From Spirochaetota bacterium (GTDB taxonomy: Bacteria > Spirochaetota > UBA4802 > UBA5550): a stretch of DNA of 64,000 bases. The DNA is taken from NCBI GenBank assembly GCA_003246895.1, contig QKCL01000036.1, forward strand, positions 143,910 through 207,909, given 5' to 3'. A model generated the notes under the pieces. That model was not told the origin of the DNA, searched no databases, and saw only the letters and a program-made list of their open reading frames with translations. Each line of letters starts with the position of its first letter. Within the stretch, counting starts at the first letter, position 1. Of the stretch, positions 31,403 through 41,482 are shown piece after piece. Both the position numbers and the translations under genes were made by a program.

Positions 31403-32317
31403 TTAATTTGTCTTTACTACAAGCTGAACCTGAGAATCCGCAGTAATGTCTACACCCTCACTGCTTATGACTTTCAGTTCAATATATGTGCTCCAGAAGG
31501 AGTAGTCTGTTTCTCCGTCAAGAGATGAATCTTCTTCGTTTATTGAAATCGTTGAACCGTTCCATACATAATCCTTTACAGGTTCACCTGTACTTTCCCA
31601 TTTCTGGTAGTATGTTTCTGTCTCGTGGCCATCAATATTATAGGTTCCGTATGCTGTGAGATAAACTGTGGCGCCTGCATCAATATTCTTCAGGCTTATT
31701 GTAAAGGATGTGGGATTTTCTCCGAATTCCCATCCGAATATTGCCCTGCCGTCAACTATAAGATCCTGTATGCTGTAGGTGCCTGCGGAAAGATAATCAA
31801 CACCTGCAAAGAGTGACTCTTCGGTGTTTGTGTCATCAACTGCAACAATTACAGTTGCCTCATATTGGGTTCCGTCAACTTCAATGCTGATTGTATAGGT
31901 TTCATTTACGTCAAGAGAGGTATCGGGTATAAAGGTTATTACACCTGTGGATGAGTTTACTACTATGGTGCCTGAAATTTCATTTCCGGAGTTATCAGTA
32001 AGTGTTATTTCTACATTATTGGCAAGGGACCATGTTCCTTCTTCGTTCTGTGTGGTCAGATTCAGTTCACTTCCGTTAATTGTAATGTTCCCGTCGTTAG
32101 TGCTGATGGAAATGTTGCCGTTTACTACGGATATGCTGCTGTTGCTGGAAACTCCTGATCCGTCAGTGCTTCCGCCGCTGTCATTTGTCACCGTAGTTGA
32201 TGAAACGGTTCCATCATATGTTGTGGAGCCTGAACTGCTTCCTCCTCCGGAGCATGCAATTGTGGCAATCATCTGCAGTGAAATTGCAGTGAGGAATAAT
32301 AATCTGAATGTTTTCAT
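31403..32317 (-). CDS. Hypothetical lipoprotein with Ig-like repeat region
   Basis: Lipobox LQMIATIACSGGGSSSGS; Thr/Ser/Asn-rich, cadherin-like segment SGTIVVNSSTGVITFIPDTSLDVNETYTISIEVDG. Confidence 0.75.
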   Translation of the reverse strand: MKTFRLLFLTAISLQMIATIACSGGGSSSGSTTYDGTVSSTTVTNDSGGSTDGSGVSSNSSISVVNGNISISTNDGNITINGSELNLTTQNEEGTWSLANNVEITLTDNSGNEISGTIVVNSSTGVITFIPDTSLDVNETYTISIEVDGTQYEATVIVAVDDTNTEESLFAGVDYLSAGTYSIQDLIVDGRAIFGWEFGENPTSFTISLKNIDAGATVYLTAYGTYNIDGHETETYYQKWESTGEPVKDYVWNGSTISINEEDSSLDGETDYSFWSTYIELKVISSEGVDITADSQVQLVVKTN

Positions 32318-32397
32318 GGGCAGCCTCCGTGCTATGGGACTTGTTGGACTCTAATTAAGTAATTATACTAATAAAATAGAGCAGGGGAATCGTCAAT

Positions 32398-32425
32398 AAA
32401 AAAAAGCCCATGCGGGCTTTTTTTT
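32398..32425. terminator. Bidirectional rho-independent terminator
   Basis: AAAAAAAAGCCC-atgc-GGGCTTTTTTTT. Confidence 0.9.
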
Positions 32426-32760
32426 ATTGTAAAAAGTGTTTTTTTTGAAAAAAGAACCTTTTCTGCATATGAAAACATGACACAATTTATATTTTGTGTT
32501 ATTTAGAAAGGCAGATCTCCTTCAGAATATCAGAAATGAAGTATGGGATGGTCATTCTGAATTATGCGTTCGGACCATGATATTTACTGCTATTTTTAGT
32601 TTTTACAGGTGCTGCGATAATTCAGTCATGAATTCTGACCCACACGAAATAAGATTACGGCGAATATTTCAGGTATGGCCGTAGTTCAAAGGGCGGATGA
32701 ATTAGTTGAAGAAATCTGAATATTGCAGGTTTAATGGATTATTATGCGCAGGCCCGTGGG

Positions 32761-33480
32761 TTAATTTTTTAATCCCATAAGAGTGATCAATCCGTTTTCA
32801 TTATTGCAGAAACTTATATTAAAGCCGCAGCTGGATAGAATTTCTTTGATAGTTTTTTCAGGTATTACAGTTTTTCTGTATGTTCCCGTTTTTTGAATCC
32901 AGCTGTCTTCTTCCTTCTCATGTACAATATCATAGACATCTATATAATCTCCATGATGTTCCAGGAAACATGTGAATATTCTCTCTGCATCACTTTTAAC
33001 AGGAATGAACCTTTTTTCTCCTTCCAGTGCAAACGTCAGGTCTCTGAAGGTGAGGATCAGTTTTCCATCTGCGGTTAGTTCATGATAGGAGTTGGAAACC
33101 AGTTTCTTGACTGACTCAAGATCAGGTAAATGTGTTAGAGTATCTCCCATGCATACTATCAGTTCAGGCTTCAGTCCGGCGTAGGCTTCAAAGTTAAGGA
33201 TGTCGTCTTCAATAATTTTTATGTTGTATCTGGTGTGGTCAATTTCATTCAGCAGTGACCTGCAGAAGTCTACTGCAACAACATTAAAACCTGCCATGGA
33301 CAGAGGAATTGACTGAATGCCGGATCCTGCACCGAGGTCTATGGCTGTACCCGATGAAACAGGGCTTATTCCATGGGATGTGAAGAAGGCTGAATTTTTT
33401 TTTATACTTTCATCAATCCCTCCTGTCATCCATGTATAAAAAGAAGCCAGATGTTTATTGTAATGATTTTGAGTGGTCAT
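32761..33480 (-). CDS. Class I SAM-dependent methyltransferase
   Basis: AIDLGAGSGIQSIPLSMAGFNVVAVDFC, LIVCMGDTLTHLPD. Confidence 0.88.
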   Translation of the reverse strand: MTTQNHYNKHLASFYTWMTGGIDESIKKNSAFFTSHGISPVSSGTAIDLGAGSGIQSIPLSMAGFNVVAVDFCRSLLNEIDHTRYNIKIIEDDILNFEAYAGLKPELIVCMGDTLTHLPDLESVKKLVSNSYHELTADGKLILTFRDLTFALEGEKRFIPVKSDAERIFTCFLEHHGDYIDVYDIVHEKEEDSWIQKTGTYRKTVIPEKTIKEILSSCGFNISFCNNENGLITLMGLKN

Positions 33481-33607
33481 AGATTATCTCCATGGTTTGG
33501 GGTTTGGAATCATCAATAAGGGATGTACCATCTTGTTAAGCTTATAGTACAAAAGCTGTAATGGGGGGCATCTCTCCTGCCATTAAATATTCCGTTCAGT
33601 TCTGTTT

Positions 33608-34018
33608 CTATTGATTCAGTAAGGACAGATGTCCTGATAATTCAAGTACACGGTTTCTGACTATTTTTATTTTTTCGCTAACTCTCATTGGTATGTATAC
33701 TGTTCCTTCAAGTTTGTCATAGATCGAATCTATGGATTTAAATTCAAGGTCACGGTACTTGATCCATGCCTTCTGGGATAGTTTGAGTCTGATTCTTTGC
33801 TGTACTTCCAGTCTGCTGCTGAGTTTTTTATATATGATATTCAGTTCCCTGTCCCACTGTTTATATGCCGCAGAGGCGCATCCCGTCATTCCGGCAGTGG
33901 TCATGTTTGATTCAATTGAAAGACACTTATTGAGTTCAATGTCAATGGCATGTTTTACCCTATTTTCAGCAAAGAGTGCAGAACTCAGCGCAAGTATCAT
34001 AATAAATGTAAATCTCAT
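33608..34018 (-). CDS. LprI-type lysozyme inhibitor domain (DUF1311) protein
   Basis: Signal peptide; CLSIESNMTTAGMTGCASAAYKQWDRELNIIYKKLSSRLEVQQRIRLKLSQKAWIKYRDLE. Confidence 0.82.
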   Translation of the reverse strand: MRFTFIMILALSSALFAENRVKHAIDIELNKCLSIESNMTTAGMTGCASAAYKQWDRELNIIYKKLSSRLEVQQRIRLKLSQKAWIKYRDLEFKSIDSIYDKLEGTVYIPMRVSEKIKIVRNRVLELSGHLSLLNQ

Positions 34019-35014
34019 TTTAGTCCTCTTGATGGTAGAATTTATATTTTGCAGTCAGAATCAGTAATATAGCAAGCTATATATTTGTGTAACTTAATGA
34101 GTGTCAGTGTAAAATATGAGTATTTAATTTCAGCAAGATGTTATATTCTTTTTAATACAAATGCCAGTGATCCCTTTTTTCGTCTGAGGCATGATCCATT
34201 CTGTGAATTGATGCACTTTATTCTGTAAAGATAGAGATCTCTGCCTCTGAATTTCTATGTAAATAATTCCTCTGCCCTGTCCCTGTAAAGCTTTATGATT
34301 CCAGATCCAGCCCGGCATCCATGTAATCATCAACTACGGTATTACTTGTTGAATTCATTCATGCCGGTTATTTTGCTCTCTGCAGGAAGAATGATATCAG
34401 AACTCTTTGATTTGTATTAGTCGGCAAAGAGCAATGAATTTATTGCCTGATTGCCATCTGAATCTGTTTTAACTTTGTATTTTATAAATGAATGATGCTG
34501 TGAATCAAGTCCAGTTCGAGATTATTTTCAGCCGTTTTAAGGACGTACCTTCTGTTGTTTTTCAGAATTTTGCAGGTGCATTTATTCCTTCATGCAAATT
34601 ATATATCAGGATGCATTTTTGTATGGATATAAAGTAAAGCAACATTTTTTTAGTGGGAATAAAAGTGAAATCTGATAACGCAACCGAGGGAGACCCCAAA
34701 AGAAAAATGAGAGGTGTGAAACAGCCAGCCCTTGCGTTGAGTTTATCCATTGCCCGGCCATTTTAGTCATCTGTATCGGGCTGGGGGTTATTACAGAAGG
34801 GGGGTGTTTTTGAAGCATAATTAGTAATAATAAAGATATTAGCTGCAGCAGTAGTATAAATTAGTAAGAAAAAAGTGGGGGAGACTATCAGACTCACAAG
34901 GTTTGTGGAAGTGTAGCTTCCCAAAGTGAAGAAACGTGAATTGCTGTCATGTGTTTCATAGGCGTAGACCCGGAGATTATTGTGCTGTTCCCGGGGACTG
35001 TTTCCCGGTACTTG

Positions 35015-35521
35015 TTAAGGTTTCCTGAGAGTGTCAGGGTAGAGTTTTTTTATGCAGTCCGGGCACAGGCTGTGTGAAAACAGAACCTTCGATTTTGATG
35101 CAATGTATTTATCCACCCTTTCCCAGTAGCCTCTGTCGTCTCTTATTTTCATGCATGACGAGCATATGGGGATTATTCCTCTAAGCTGGTTCAGTTCTTC
35201 TATTGTTTCCTGAAGTTCTGTGTTTTTTTTCTTTAAAATGAAATTCAGCCTGTTTGTTTCGTTCCATCTCCTTACAAAGAAAAATGCGAAGTAAAACATC
35301 AGAAATATTGAAACTATAATCAGTTCATCAAGTTCATACTCTTCATGATTATGGGCAAATTTCACAAATGCTTCCAGAAGATCAAGTTTTCTGGATATGA
35401 AAAAAACAGCTGAACATAGGATTAAGAGGGTAAGACCTTTTAAAAACAAAAATTTTTTGATTGATGGTCTGGCCGCATAACCGGTTGATTTTGAATTACT
35501 TTCAGATTCTTTTTTATTCAT
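35015..35521 (-). CDS. Two-TM membrane protein with Cys-rich CSSC...CPDC C-terminal domain
   Basis: Hydrophobic segments near 30-45 and 65-85; LRGIIPICSSCMKIRDDRGYWERVDKYI...FSHSLCPDCIKKLYPD. Confidence 0.7.
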   Translation of the reverse strand: MNKKESESNSKSTGYAARPSIKKFLFLKGLTLLILCSAVFFISRKLDLLEAFVKFAHNHEEYELDELIIVSIFLMFYFAFFFVRRWNETNRLNFILKKKNTELQETIEELNQLRGIIPICSSCMKIRDDRGYWERVDKYIASKSKVLFSHSLCPDCIKKLYPDTLRKP

Positions 35522-35730
35522 TTTATAAAATCCTCTGAATTTTATTTGGCGAATAGTGATATGTAATAAGCTGAAAATAATATATTTTCCTTCATTTTTA
35601 TAAAAAATGTCATTTATTATGATTAAAAACCCATAAAACTGTTAGTCTGGGATGTTTCTGTATATGCTTAATAATCTATAATGAGACATAATTTGTTAAT
35701 CTTTTTTTAATTCCTTCCGAAAATATCAGC

Positions 35731-36663
35731 ATGGGACAGTTTTCTACATTTAAACGGTTTATTGTATCGGTTGTTTTTATTTTTCTTTTCCAGGGATATC
35801 TGTTTTCAGGGGAAATAATACAGCTTGAGAATCTTGATTACAAAAATTCTGCGCTGAAATCAATACGTCAGGATATAAATAAATCTATCTATACCATAAA
35901 GAGCAGGCGTCCTGAATCAAATCTTCCTGACCTGAAGTTCTATAAATATAAAATGAGGGCAGGGGATAATTTCTGGAACGTACTTTCAAAGTGTGCGCTT
36001 GACATGGACACTCTCATGTCTGTTAACGACCTCTCGAGTCCCGCACAGGTCGGGCCGGGCAGCACGGTTTTTATTCCCAATATGAGGGGAGTAATCGTGG
36101 CAGGCAATAATCTTGTGGCACTTAAAAATGTAATGGTCAGTGAAAAGATAGATATCAGGTATATCCTTAAAGTAAACAACATTAAAAACGTCACAAAGAT
36201 GTTTCTCTTTGTGCCGTGCGGAAAGGTGACTAAAATTGAAAGGTCCCTGTTTCTGGGCTCTGCATTTCTCAAACCCATAAAAAAAGGGATTCTCACATCG
36301 GGTTTCGGCACAAGGCGTAACCCATTTGATGCACGGAAGAGTGAGTTCCACCGTGGAGTGGATATCGGGTGCCCCATGAATACGGATATCTTTGCGGCAA
36401 GGGCAGGGCGGGTTGTATTTGCAGGATATCAGGGAGGTTACGGCAAGGTGGTAGTCATTGAACACGAGTATGGTTACAGAACCTATTACGGCCATCTGAG
36501 CAGGATCCTCGTGAAAAAAGATGACCCCATCAATTCATTGCAGCTCATAGGCAAGTCCGGGAACACGGGCAGGTCAACGGGGCCGCACCTTCACTTTGAG
36601 ATACGGAAAAACGGAAGATCCCTCAATCCCAGATCATTTGTTGTGTTTAATCATCACCACTGA
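35731..36663 (+). CDS. M23 family metallopeptidase with LysM-like domain
   Basis: YKMRAGDNFWNVLSKCALDMDTLMSVNDLSSPAQVGPGSTVFIP; HRGVDIGCPMNTDIFAARAGRVVFAGYQGGYG...TGPHLHFEIRKNG. Confidence 0.92.
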   Translation: MGQFSTFKRFIVSVVFIFLFQGYLFSGEIIQLENLDYKNSALKSIRQDINKSIYTIKSRRPESNLPDLKFYKYKMRAGDNFWNVLSKCALDMDTLMSVNDLSSPAQVGPGSTVFIPNMRGVIVAGNNLVALKNVMVSEKIDIRYILKVNNIKNVTKMFLFVPCGKVTKIERSLFLGSAFLKPIKKGILTSGFGTRRNPFDARKSEFHRGVDIGCPMNTDIFAARAGRVVFAGYQGGYGKVVVIEHEYGYRTYYGHLSRILVKKDDPINSLQLIGKSGNTGRSTGPHLHFEIRKNGRSLNPRSFVVFNHHH

Positions 36664-37741
36664 GGGTGTTTTCAATAAGCTGCAGGAGAGTCGGCATTGC
36701 TTCGCCGTACTCAACTGTTTCAATTTTTGTACCCTTTGCAAAAATCATTACCTTCCCGTTCTGGCATCCGGCGAGTCCGAAATCCGCTTCCGATGCCTCT
36801 CCGGGGCCGTTAACTTCACATCCCATTACGGCAATGACAATTTTTCGGTTCCTGCTTTCCAGGGATGCCTGGAATTTTTCAAGTACTGCCGCTTCTGTTT
36901 CCATTGCGAGGGAGAGTATGTCAAGTTTAGGAGATGTCCGCCCGCATGTTGGGCACGATATTATCTTAACGGGATTGTATCTCAGGTTCAGTGATTCCAG
37001 AATTTTTTTACCTGCATGTATCTCATCGACCGGGTCACCTGTCATGGATACACGGATTGTATCACCTATTCCGTCTAGAAGCAGGTTTCCGATGGCAATT
37101 GAGCTCTGTACAATTGAGTTCAGACCATAGCCGGCTTCAGTAAGTCCAAGGTGAATCGGATAGTCTCTCCTCTCCGACATGAGCCTGTTTGCCTCTATGG
37201 TATCAAAAATGTCTGAGGATTTAATGGAAATCACTATATCGTCGAAGTCCAGTCTCTCAAGTATTTCTATGTGGTCAATGGCGGATTTCACAAGATTTTC
37301 AGGAGTCGGGTGGTCGTACTTCTTCCTGTCAATGGACCCTCCGTTAACGCCGATTCTTATGGGGATTCTGTTCTGTTTTGCAGCGGTGACAACCTCCTTT
37401 ACTTTCCACTCTTCACCTATGTTTCCCGGATTTATTCGTATCTTCGAAATTCCAGCATCGATTGCCTCAAGGGCCAGAGTGTAATCAAAATGTATGTCCG
37501 CAACAAGGGGCAGCTTTGCCTGTTTTATTATTTCTCTGAGATGGGGTATTGAATTCCTGTTCTTTACTGCCAGACGCACTATCTGTGCTCCTGCATTCTT
37601 CAGTCTTTCAATCTGGGTCATGGTGGCTTCAGTGTCGTCAATTGGCGTGTTTGTCATTGACTGAAGAACCACCGGGGAGGTTCCTCCAATGGGCACGCTC
37701 CCGGCATTTACTGTTCTTGTTGTTTTTCGTCTAATCTGCAT
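36647..37741 (-). CDS. ispG: Flavodoxin/ferredoxin-dependent 4-hydroxy-3-methylbut-2-enyl-diphosphate synthase
   Basis: PVVLQSMTNTPIDDTEATMTQI, RINPGNIG, ISCPTCGRT, AVMGCEVNGPGEASEADFGLAG. Confidence 0.96.
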   Translation of the reverse strand: MQIRRKTTRTVNAGSVPIGGTSPVVLQSMTNTPIDDTEATMTQIERLKNAGAQIVRLAVKNRNSIPHLREIIKQAKLPLVADIHFDYTLALEAIDAGISKIRINPGNIGEEWKVKEVVTAAKQNRIPIRIGVNGGSIDRKKYDHPTPENLVKSAIDHIEILERLDFDDIVISIKSSDIFDTIEANRLMSERRDYPIHLGLTEAGYGLNSIVQSSIAIGNLLLDGIGDTIRVSMTGDPVDEIHAGKKILESLNLRYNPVKIISCPTCGRTSPKLDILSLAMETEAAVLEKFQASLESRNRKIVIAVMGCEVNGPGEASEADFGLAGCQNGKVMIFAKGTKIETVEYGEAMPTLLQLIENTLSGDD

Positions 37742-37762
37742 TTTGTCTGCTCTGTAGTGAGG

Positions 37763-39178
37763 CTATCTGTTATTTATCCGGACTTTTACCGGCACGGGCT
37801 CCCCCAGGCTTTTGCCCATGAGTGAGAAAATGAGAAGTGTCAGGAGGCTCACTGTCATGCCCACATAGAGTGGGTTGATTTTAACGGGCATGGTTATACC
37901 CCAGAGAATAGTGGACATGGGACCTGATGCCAGGGCATATATAACAGCCCTTGATGATATAAATTTGTTAAAAAAGAGCGTTGCAAGGAGAGGAAAAAAT
38001 ATTACAGATCCCCGTAGGCCCATTGAAAGGAAGCTCCATTTCAGAATCATTGAATTCATGTTGCCCGCAACAAAGAGAAGTGTGATCCCGCTGACAAATG
38101 CCACGGAGAATCTCAGGAAAACAAGAACAGTCCTGTCGCTTGCATCCTTGTTTATCAGCTTCTTGAAGATATCCTGGCTTATCATCGTACTCACTCCCAG
38201 CACCAGACCTGCACCGGTTCCGATTATGGAGATGAAAAGTCCGGCCAGGAAAATTCCGCCAGCCCACGGAGGTATGTACTGGAGAATGAAGGCTGGCATT
38301 GCGGCCTTGGCATTGAGCTCAGGGAAGTGTGCGCGCATGTAAAGTCCCACAAGTATTCCGGCTATCCCGATTGGTGGTATTATGAGACCCGATATAATAG
38401 CTCCCTTTCTTGAAGAGTTAACGTTCTTCCCTGAAAACATGGCCTGAATGTATGTCTGGGTTGAGAATATTCCCACAAGCATTGAAAACGCCGCAGCCAT
38501 GTCTGTGCTGACACCCCTTCCGAAGAGTGAAAACCATGGGTATGATTCAAATTTAGATGTGTAGCCCTCAATTCCGCCGCTCATGGAGTAGGCCAGTCCG
38601 CCGATTGTTATCATTGTGGCATAGAGCAGGAATATCTTGAATATGCCGACCATTCCTGTCCCCCAGACTCCGCCGAAAATTACATAGATTATAATGAAGG
38701 AAACAGCAATCAGTGCAGCTATGAACGAGTCCATATGGAACATTGAAACAAGCAGCGCCACTGCCGCAAGAACCTGTGCAATGATATTCAGAAATATGCC
38801 CGCTGATGAGAATATGCTGGCAAAGAGGCCAGCAGCGCTTCCGTGACTTTTCGAAAGAAGTTCCGGCGCAGTGGAGGCATCTGTTCTGTGAAGAGGCCCG
38901 GCCATGAATAGCCCCATGAGGATGCAGGATGATCCTGCTCCCAGAGTGAACCACCAGGCGCTGAAACCGAAGTTAAATGCAAGCTGGGCAGTTCCGATTG
39001 TTGATGCTCCTCCCACAAGTGTTCCAACCAGTGTTCCCGTAATTAGAGTTGCGCTTACCGATTTTTTCCCGACGGAGAAGTCTGAGGCGCTCTTTACGCG
39101 TCTCATTGAAAATACTCCTATTCCTGCAACGACCGCCAAAGTAATAAACATGCTTATGATATGTGCTGTTGTTAACAT
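37763..39178 (-). CDS. Sodium:solute symporter family protein
   Basis: ~13 TM; SASDFSVGKKSVSATLITGTLVGTLVGGASTIGTAQLAF; GTGAGLVLGVSTMISQDIF. Confidence 0.9.
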   Translation of the reverse strand: MLTTAHIISMFITLAVVAGIGVFSMRRVKSASDFSVGKKSVSATLITGTLVGTLVGGASTIGTAQLAFNFGFSAWWFTLGAGSSCILMGLFMAGPLHRTDASTAPELLSKSHGSAAGLFASIFSSAGIFLNIIAQVLAAVALLVSMFHMDSFIAALIAVSFIIIYVIFGGVWGTGMVGIFKIFLLYATMITIGGLAYSMSGGIEGYTSKFESYPWFSLFGRGVSTDMAAAFSMLVGIFSTQTYIQAMFSGKNVNSSRKGAIISGLIIPPIGIAGILVGLYMRAHFPELNAKAAMPAFILQYIPPWAGGIFLAGLFISIIGTGAGLVLGVSTMISQDIFKKLINKDASDRTVLVFLRFSVAFVSGITLLFVAGNMNSMILKWSFLSMGLRGSVIFFPLLATLFFNKFISSRAVIYALASGPMSTILWGITMPVKINPLYVGMTVSLLTLLIFSLMGKSLGEPVPVKVRINNR

Positions 39179-39189
39179 TGCCTTAATCC

Positions 39190-40386
39190 TTATATATATG
39201 TAATATCTTCAGTGGAAAGAGTCAGGGCTTCTGGGCCGGTTTCTGTCATGACAAAAGTATTTTCTGTTCCGATTGCCCCCTCTTCAAATACGAATTTCGG
39301 TTCCATGGCAAAGGTCATTCCGGGTTTCAGTTCAAGTTCAAGTCCCTTTGCAAATATGGGGAACTCGTCAAGTTCAAGTCCCACGCCGTGCCCCAGAAAT
39401 TTTACCCTGTCCGGGCCTATGCCCATGTAGTTGTTTTCAAGGCCGTATTTCTTTGCTATCTCGACCGATTTATCGTATACGTCCATGCAGTTTATGCCCG
39501 GTTTCATCATTGAGGTTGTTTCATTCTGAATCTCCAGGGAAATCCTGTGTGCCTCAATGAGTCTGTCTGTGAGCTTTCCTGTGGCAAAGATTCTTGCGCA
39601 GTCTGTGGTATATCCGGAAATTACACAGGTGTAGTCGATATAGACTACTTCGTCTTTACCGATTTCTTTCCATCCAGCACCTCCGGGGTTGTTGGCAGGA
39701 GATAGGCCCGGGCCCCCCACAGGTCCGTCGAAGTATGTGGGTACTGATCCGCTTGCACCTGTGTTTACGTTTCCGTAGAAGAAATCCTGGTTGAAGGCTC
39801 TCATCCTTGCGCCTCCTCCGTAGCCTCTGCTTCGAAGAGTAGCCTCGAAGCGGCTGGCCAGTTCGATCTCCTTCATGCCTGTCTTTATCATTGCAGGTAC
39901 TTCGGAAAAAGCGGCATCAAGGACTGCGGCGGATTTTTTCATCATGCCGATCTCGTAGGGGCTCTTTATTGCCCTTATGTTTTTTATAATGGGAGAAATA
40001 TCAGTTATCTCGGATTCTCCGAATAGTTTTGCGTAAAATTTATATGTATTGTATGGTATGACATCAAGTTCAAAACCCAGTTTTGCCATTTTTCCGGCGG
40101 CGTATGCGGCTGCGGGTACTTCTTTCATGGATTTCATTTCAACTATATTTTCAATTGATGATTCTTTCAGTGCTCTTGTGTAGCTCTTCCGTATGAGGAG
40201 AACAGGGCTGCCATGGGCCGGTACGAAGAGGTGGCCGCTCTGGGACGTGCCCGTGAAATAAAACAGGTCTACAAACTGTGTAATTACGGCGCCGTCAATA
40301 GAAGCTTCATTGAGTGCTTTCTGAAGATTCCGGATTCTTGCGTCGATTTCAGATTTTGGTGTTAATTCGTGGTTATCCATAGACAT
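39190..40386 (-). CDS. M24 family (Xaa-Pro) aminopeptidase
   Basis: Creatinase N-domain; VVYIDYTCVISGYTTDCARIF, FLGHGVGLELDEFP, GMTFAMEPKFVF. Confidence 0.92.
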   Translation of the reverse strand: MSMDNHELTPKSEIDARIRNLQKALNEASIDGAVITQFVDLFYFTGTSQSGHLFVPAHGSPVLLIRKSYTRALKESSIENIVEMKSMKEVPAAAYAAGKMAKLGFELDVIPYNTYKFYAKLFGESEITDISPIIKNIRAIKSPYEIGMMKKSAAVLDAAFSEVPAMIKTGMKEIELASRFEATLRSRGYGGGARMRAFNQDFFYGNVNTGASGSVPTYFDGPVGGPGLSPANNPGGAGWKEIGKDEVVYIDYTCVISGYTTDCARIFATGKLTDRLIEAHRISLEIQNETTSMMKPGINCMDVYDKSVEIAKKYGLENNYMGIGPDRVKFLGHGVGLELDEFPIFAKGLELELKPGMTFAMEPKFVFEEGAIGTENTFVMTETGPEALTLSTEDITYI

Positions 40387-40479
40387 GACTCCTGGTAAAA
40401 AGGGGATTTGTAATTACAACCTTTATTATACTTTACCCGGAATTGTCAAATGTCAATGAAATTAAGATTTTAAATAAAT

Positions 40480-40508
40480 TATAGTTCATGGCAGAACCAT
40501 GAACTATA
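40480..40508. terminator. Hairpin downstream of elbB (minus strand)
   Basis: TATAGTTCATGG-cagaa-CCATGAACTATA, 12-bp perfect arms. Confidence 0.6.
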
Positions 40509-40523
40509 TATATGAAGGAATTA

Positions 40524-41186
40524 TCAGAGCATTTCTTTCAGGCGAACTACAACCTGTTCAATATTTGCAGCCACCTCTGTTATGGATGAAGTCATCATGT
40601 ATGCCGGCCCTGTAATTATTCTGTTCTTGCTGTCCACGGCGATTTCGTTTATGGCGCAGTTTATGTGTCTGGCCCCCATTTTTTCAATGGCATCGGCTGC
40701 GTCGGGGTCATTGCCTATGGTTACTTCCGTACGGATCCCCCTTTTACCGGCGATTCTTGCTATGAGTGCAGGCGCTATGCATACTGCTGCGATGGGTTTT
40801 CCGCTGTCAAGCATGGCATTTACAAGAGATTCAACTTCCGGGTTTACGTCACATTCTGATCCCTTTACCGCAAAGTTGCACAGGTTCTTTGCCGCGCCGA
40901 ATCCTCCCGGGAAAAACAGAGCGTCAAGGTTTGTGGGGTTTATATCCTCAATGGCCTTGATCTCACCCCTTGCAATTCGGGCAGATTCCCTTAATACGTT
41001 TCTTCTTTCTTCCGTGGTTTCGCCGTTTATGTGGTCCACTACATGCATCTGATCCACATCCGGTGCGATACAGATTGCCTTTAGGCCCTCCCTTGCGAGT
41101 GACAGCAGCGCACAGACAGCTTCGTGAAGTTCAGATCCGTCGTACACTCCGGAACCGGATAGTACAACTCCAATCTTCTTGGACAT
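40524..41186 (-). CDS. elbB: Isoprenoid biosynthesis glyoxalase ElbB (DJ-1/PfpI superfamily)
   Basis: IGVVLSGSGVYDGSELHEAV, LFFPGGFGAAKNLCNFAVKG, AVCIAPALIARI. Confidence 0.93.
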   Translation of the reverse strand: MSKKIGVVLSGSGVYDGSELHEAVCALLSLAREGLKAICIAPDVDQMHVVDHINGETTEERRNVLRESARIARGEIKAIEDINPTNLDALFFPGGFGAAKNLCNFAVKGSECDVNPEVESLVNAMLDSGKPIAAVCIAPALIARIAGKRGIRTEVTIGNDPDAADAIEKMGARHINCAINEIAVDSKNRIITGPAYMMTSSITEVAANIEQVVVRLKEML

Positions 41187-41482
41187 TTTAACACTCCTTT
41201 TCGTGAAATTTGGATTCTCATGGTTACGCCAAAAAACCCAGCTGCTTGTTTTATATTGCCGGCACCGGTTCTTTGTTAATCTGGCTCCACAAGGGAATAT
41301 CCATAATGTGATTTTGGAAGTTCCCTTATACCGATTTTTACCGTGAAGTCAAGAAGTTAAGGGTGCGGTGCTGTTATTTTTAAAATAATTGAAGCCTTTA
41401 AATCTAGTTGACAATTTCACTGTCAGGCGTTAACAAAAAAATATTACCCCTCAATTAAATGCCCAAATTCAGGAGGATTTCA

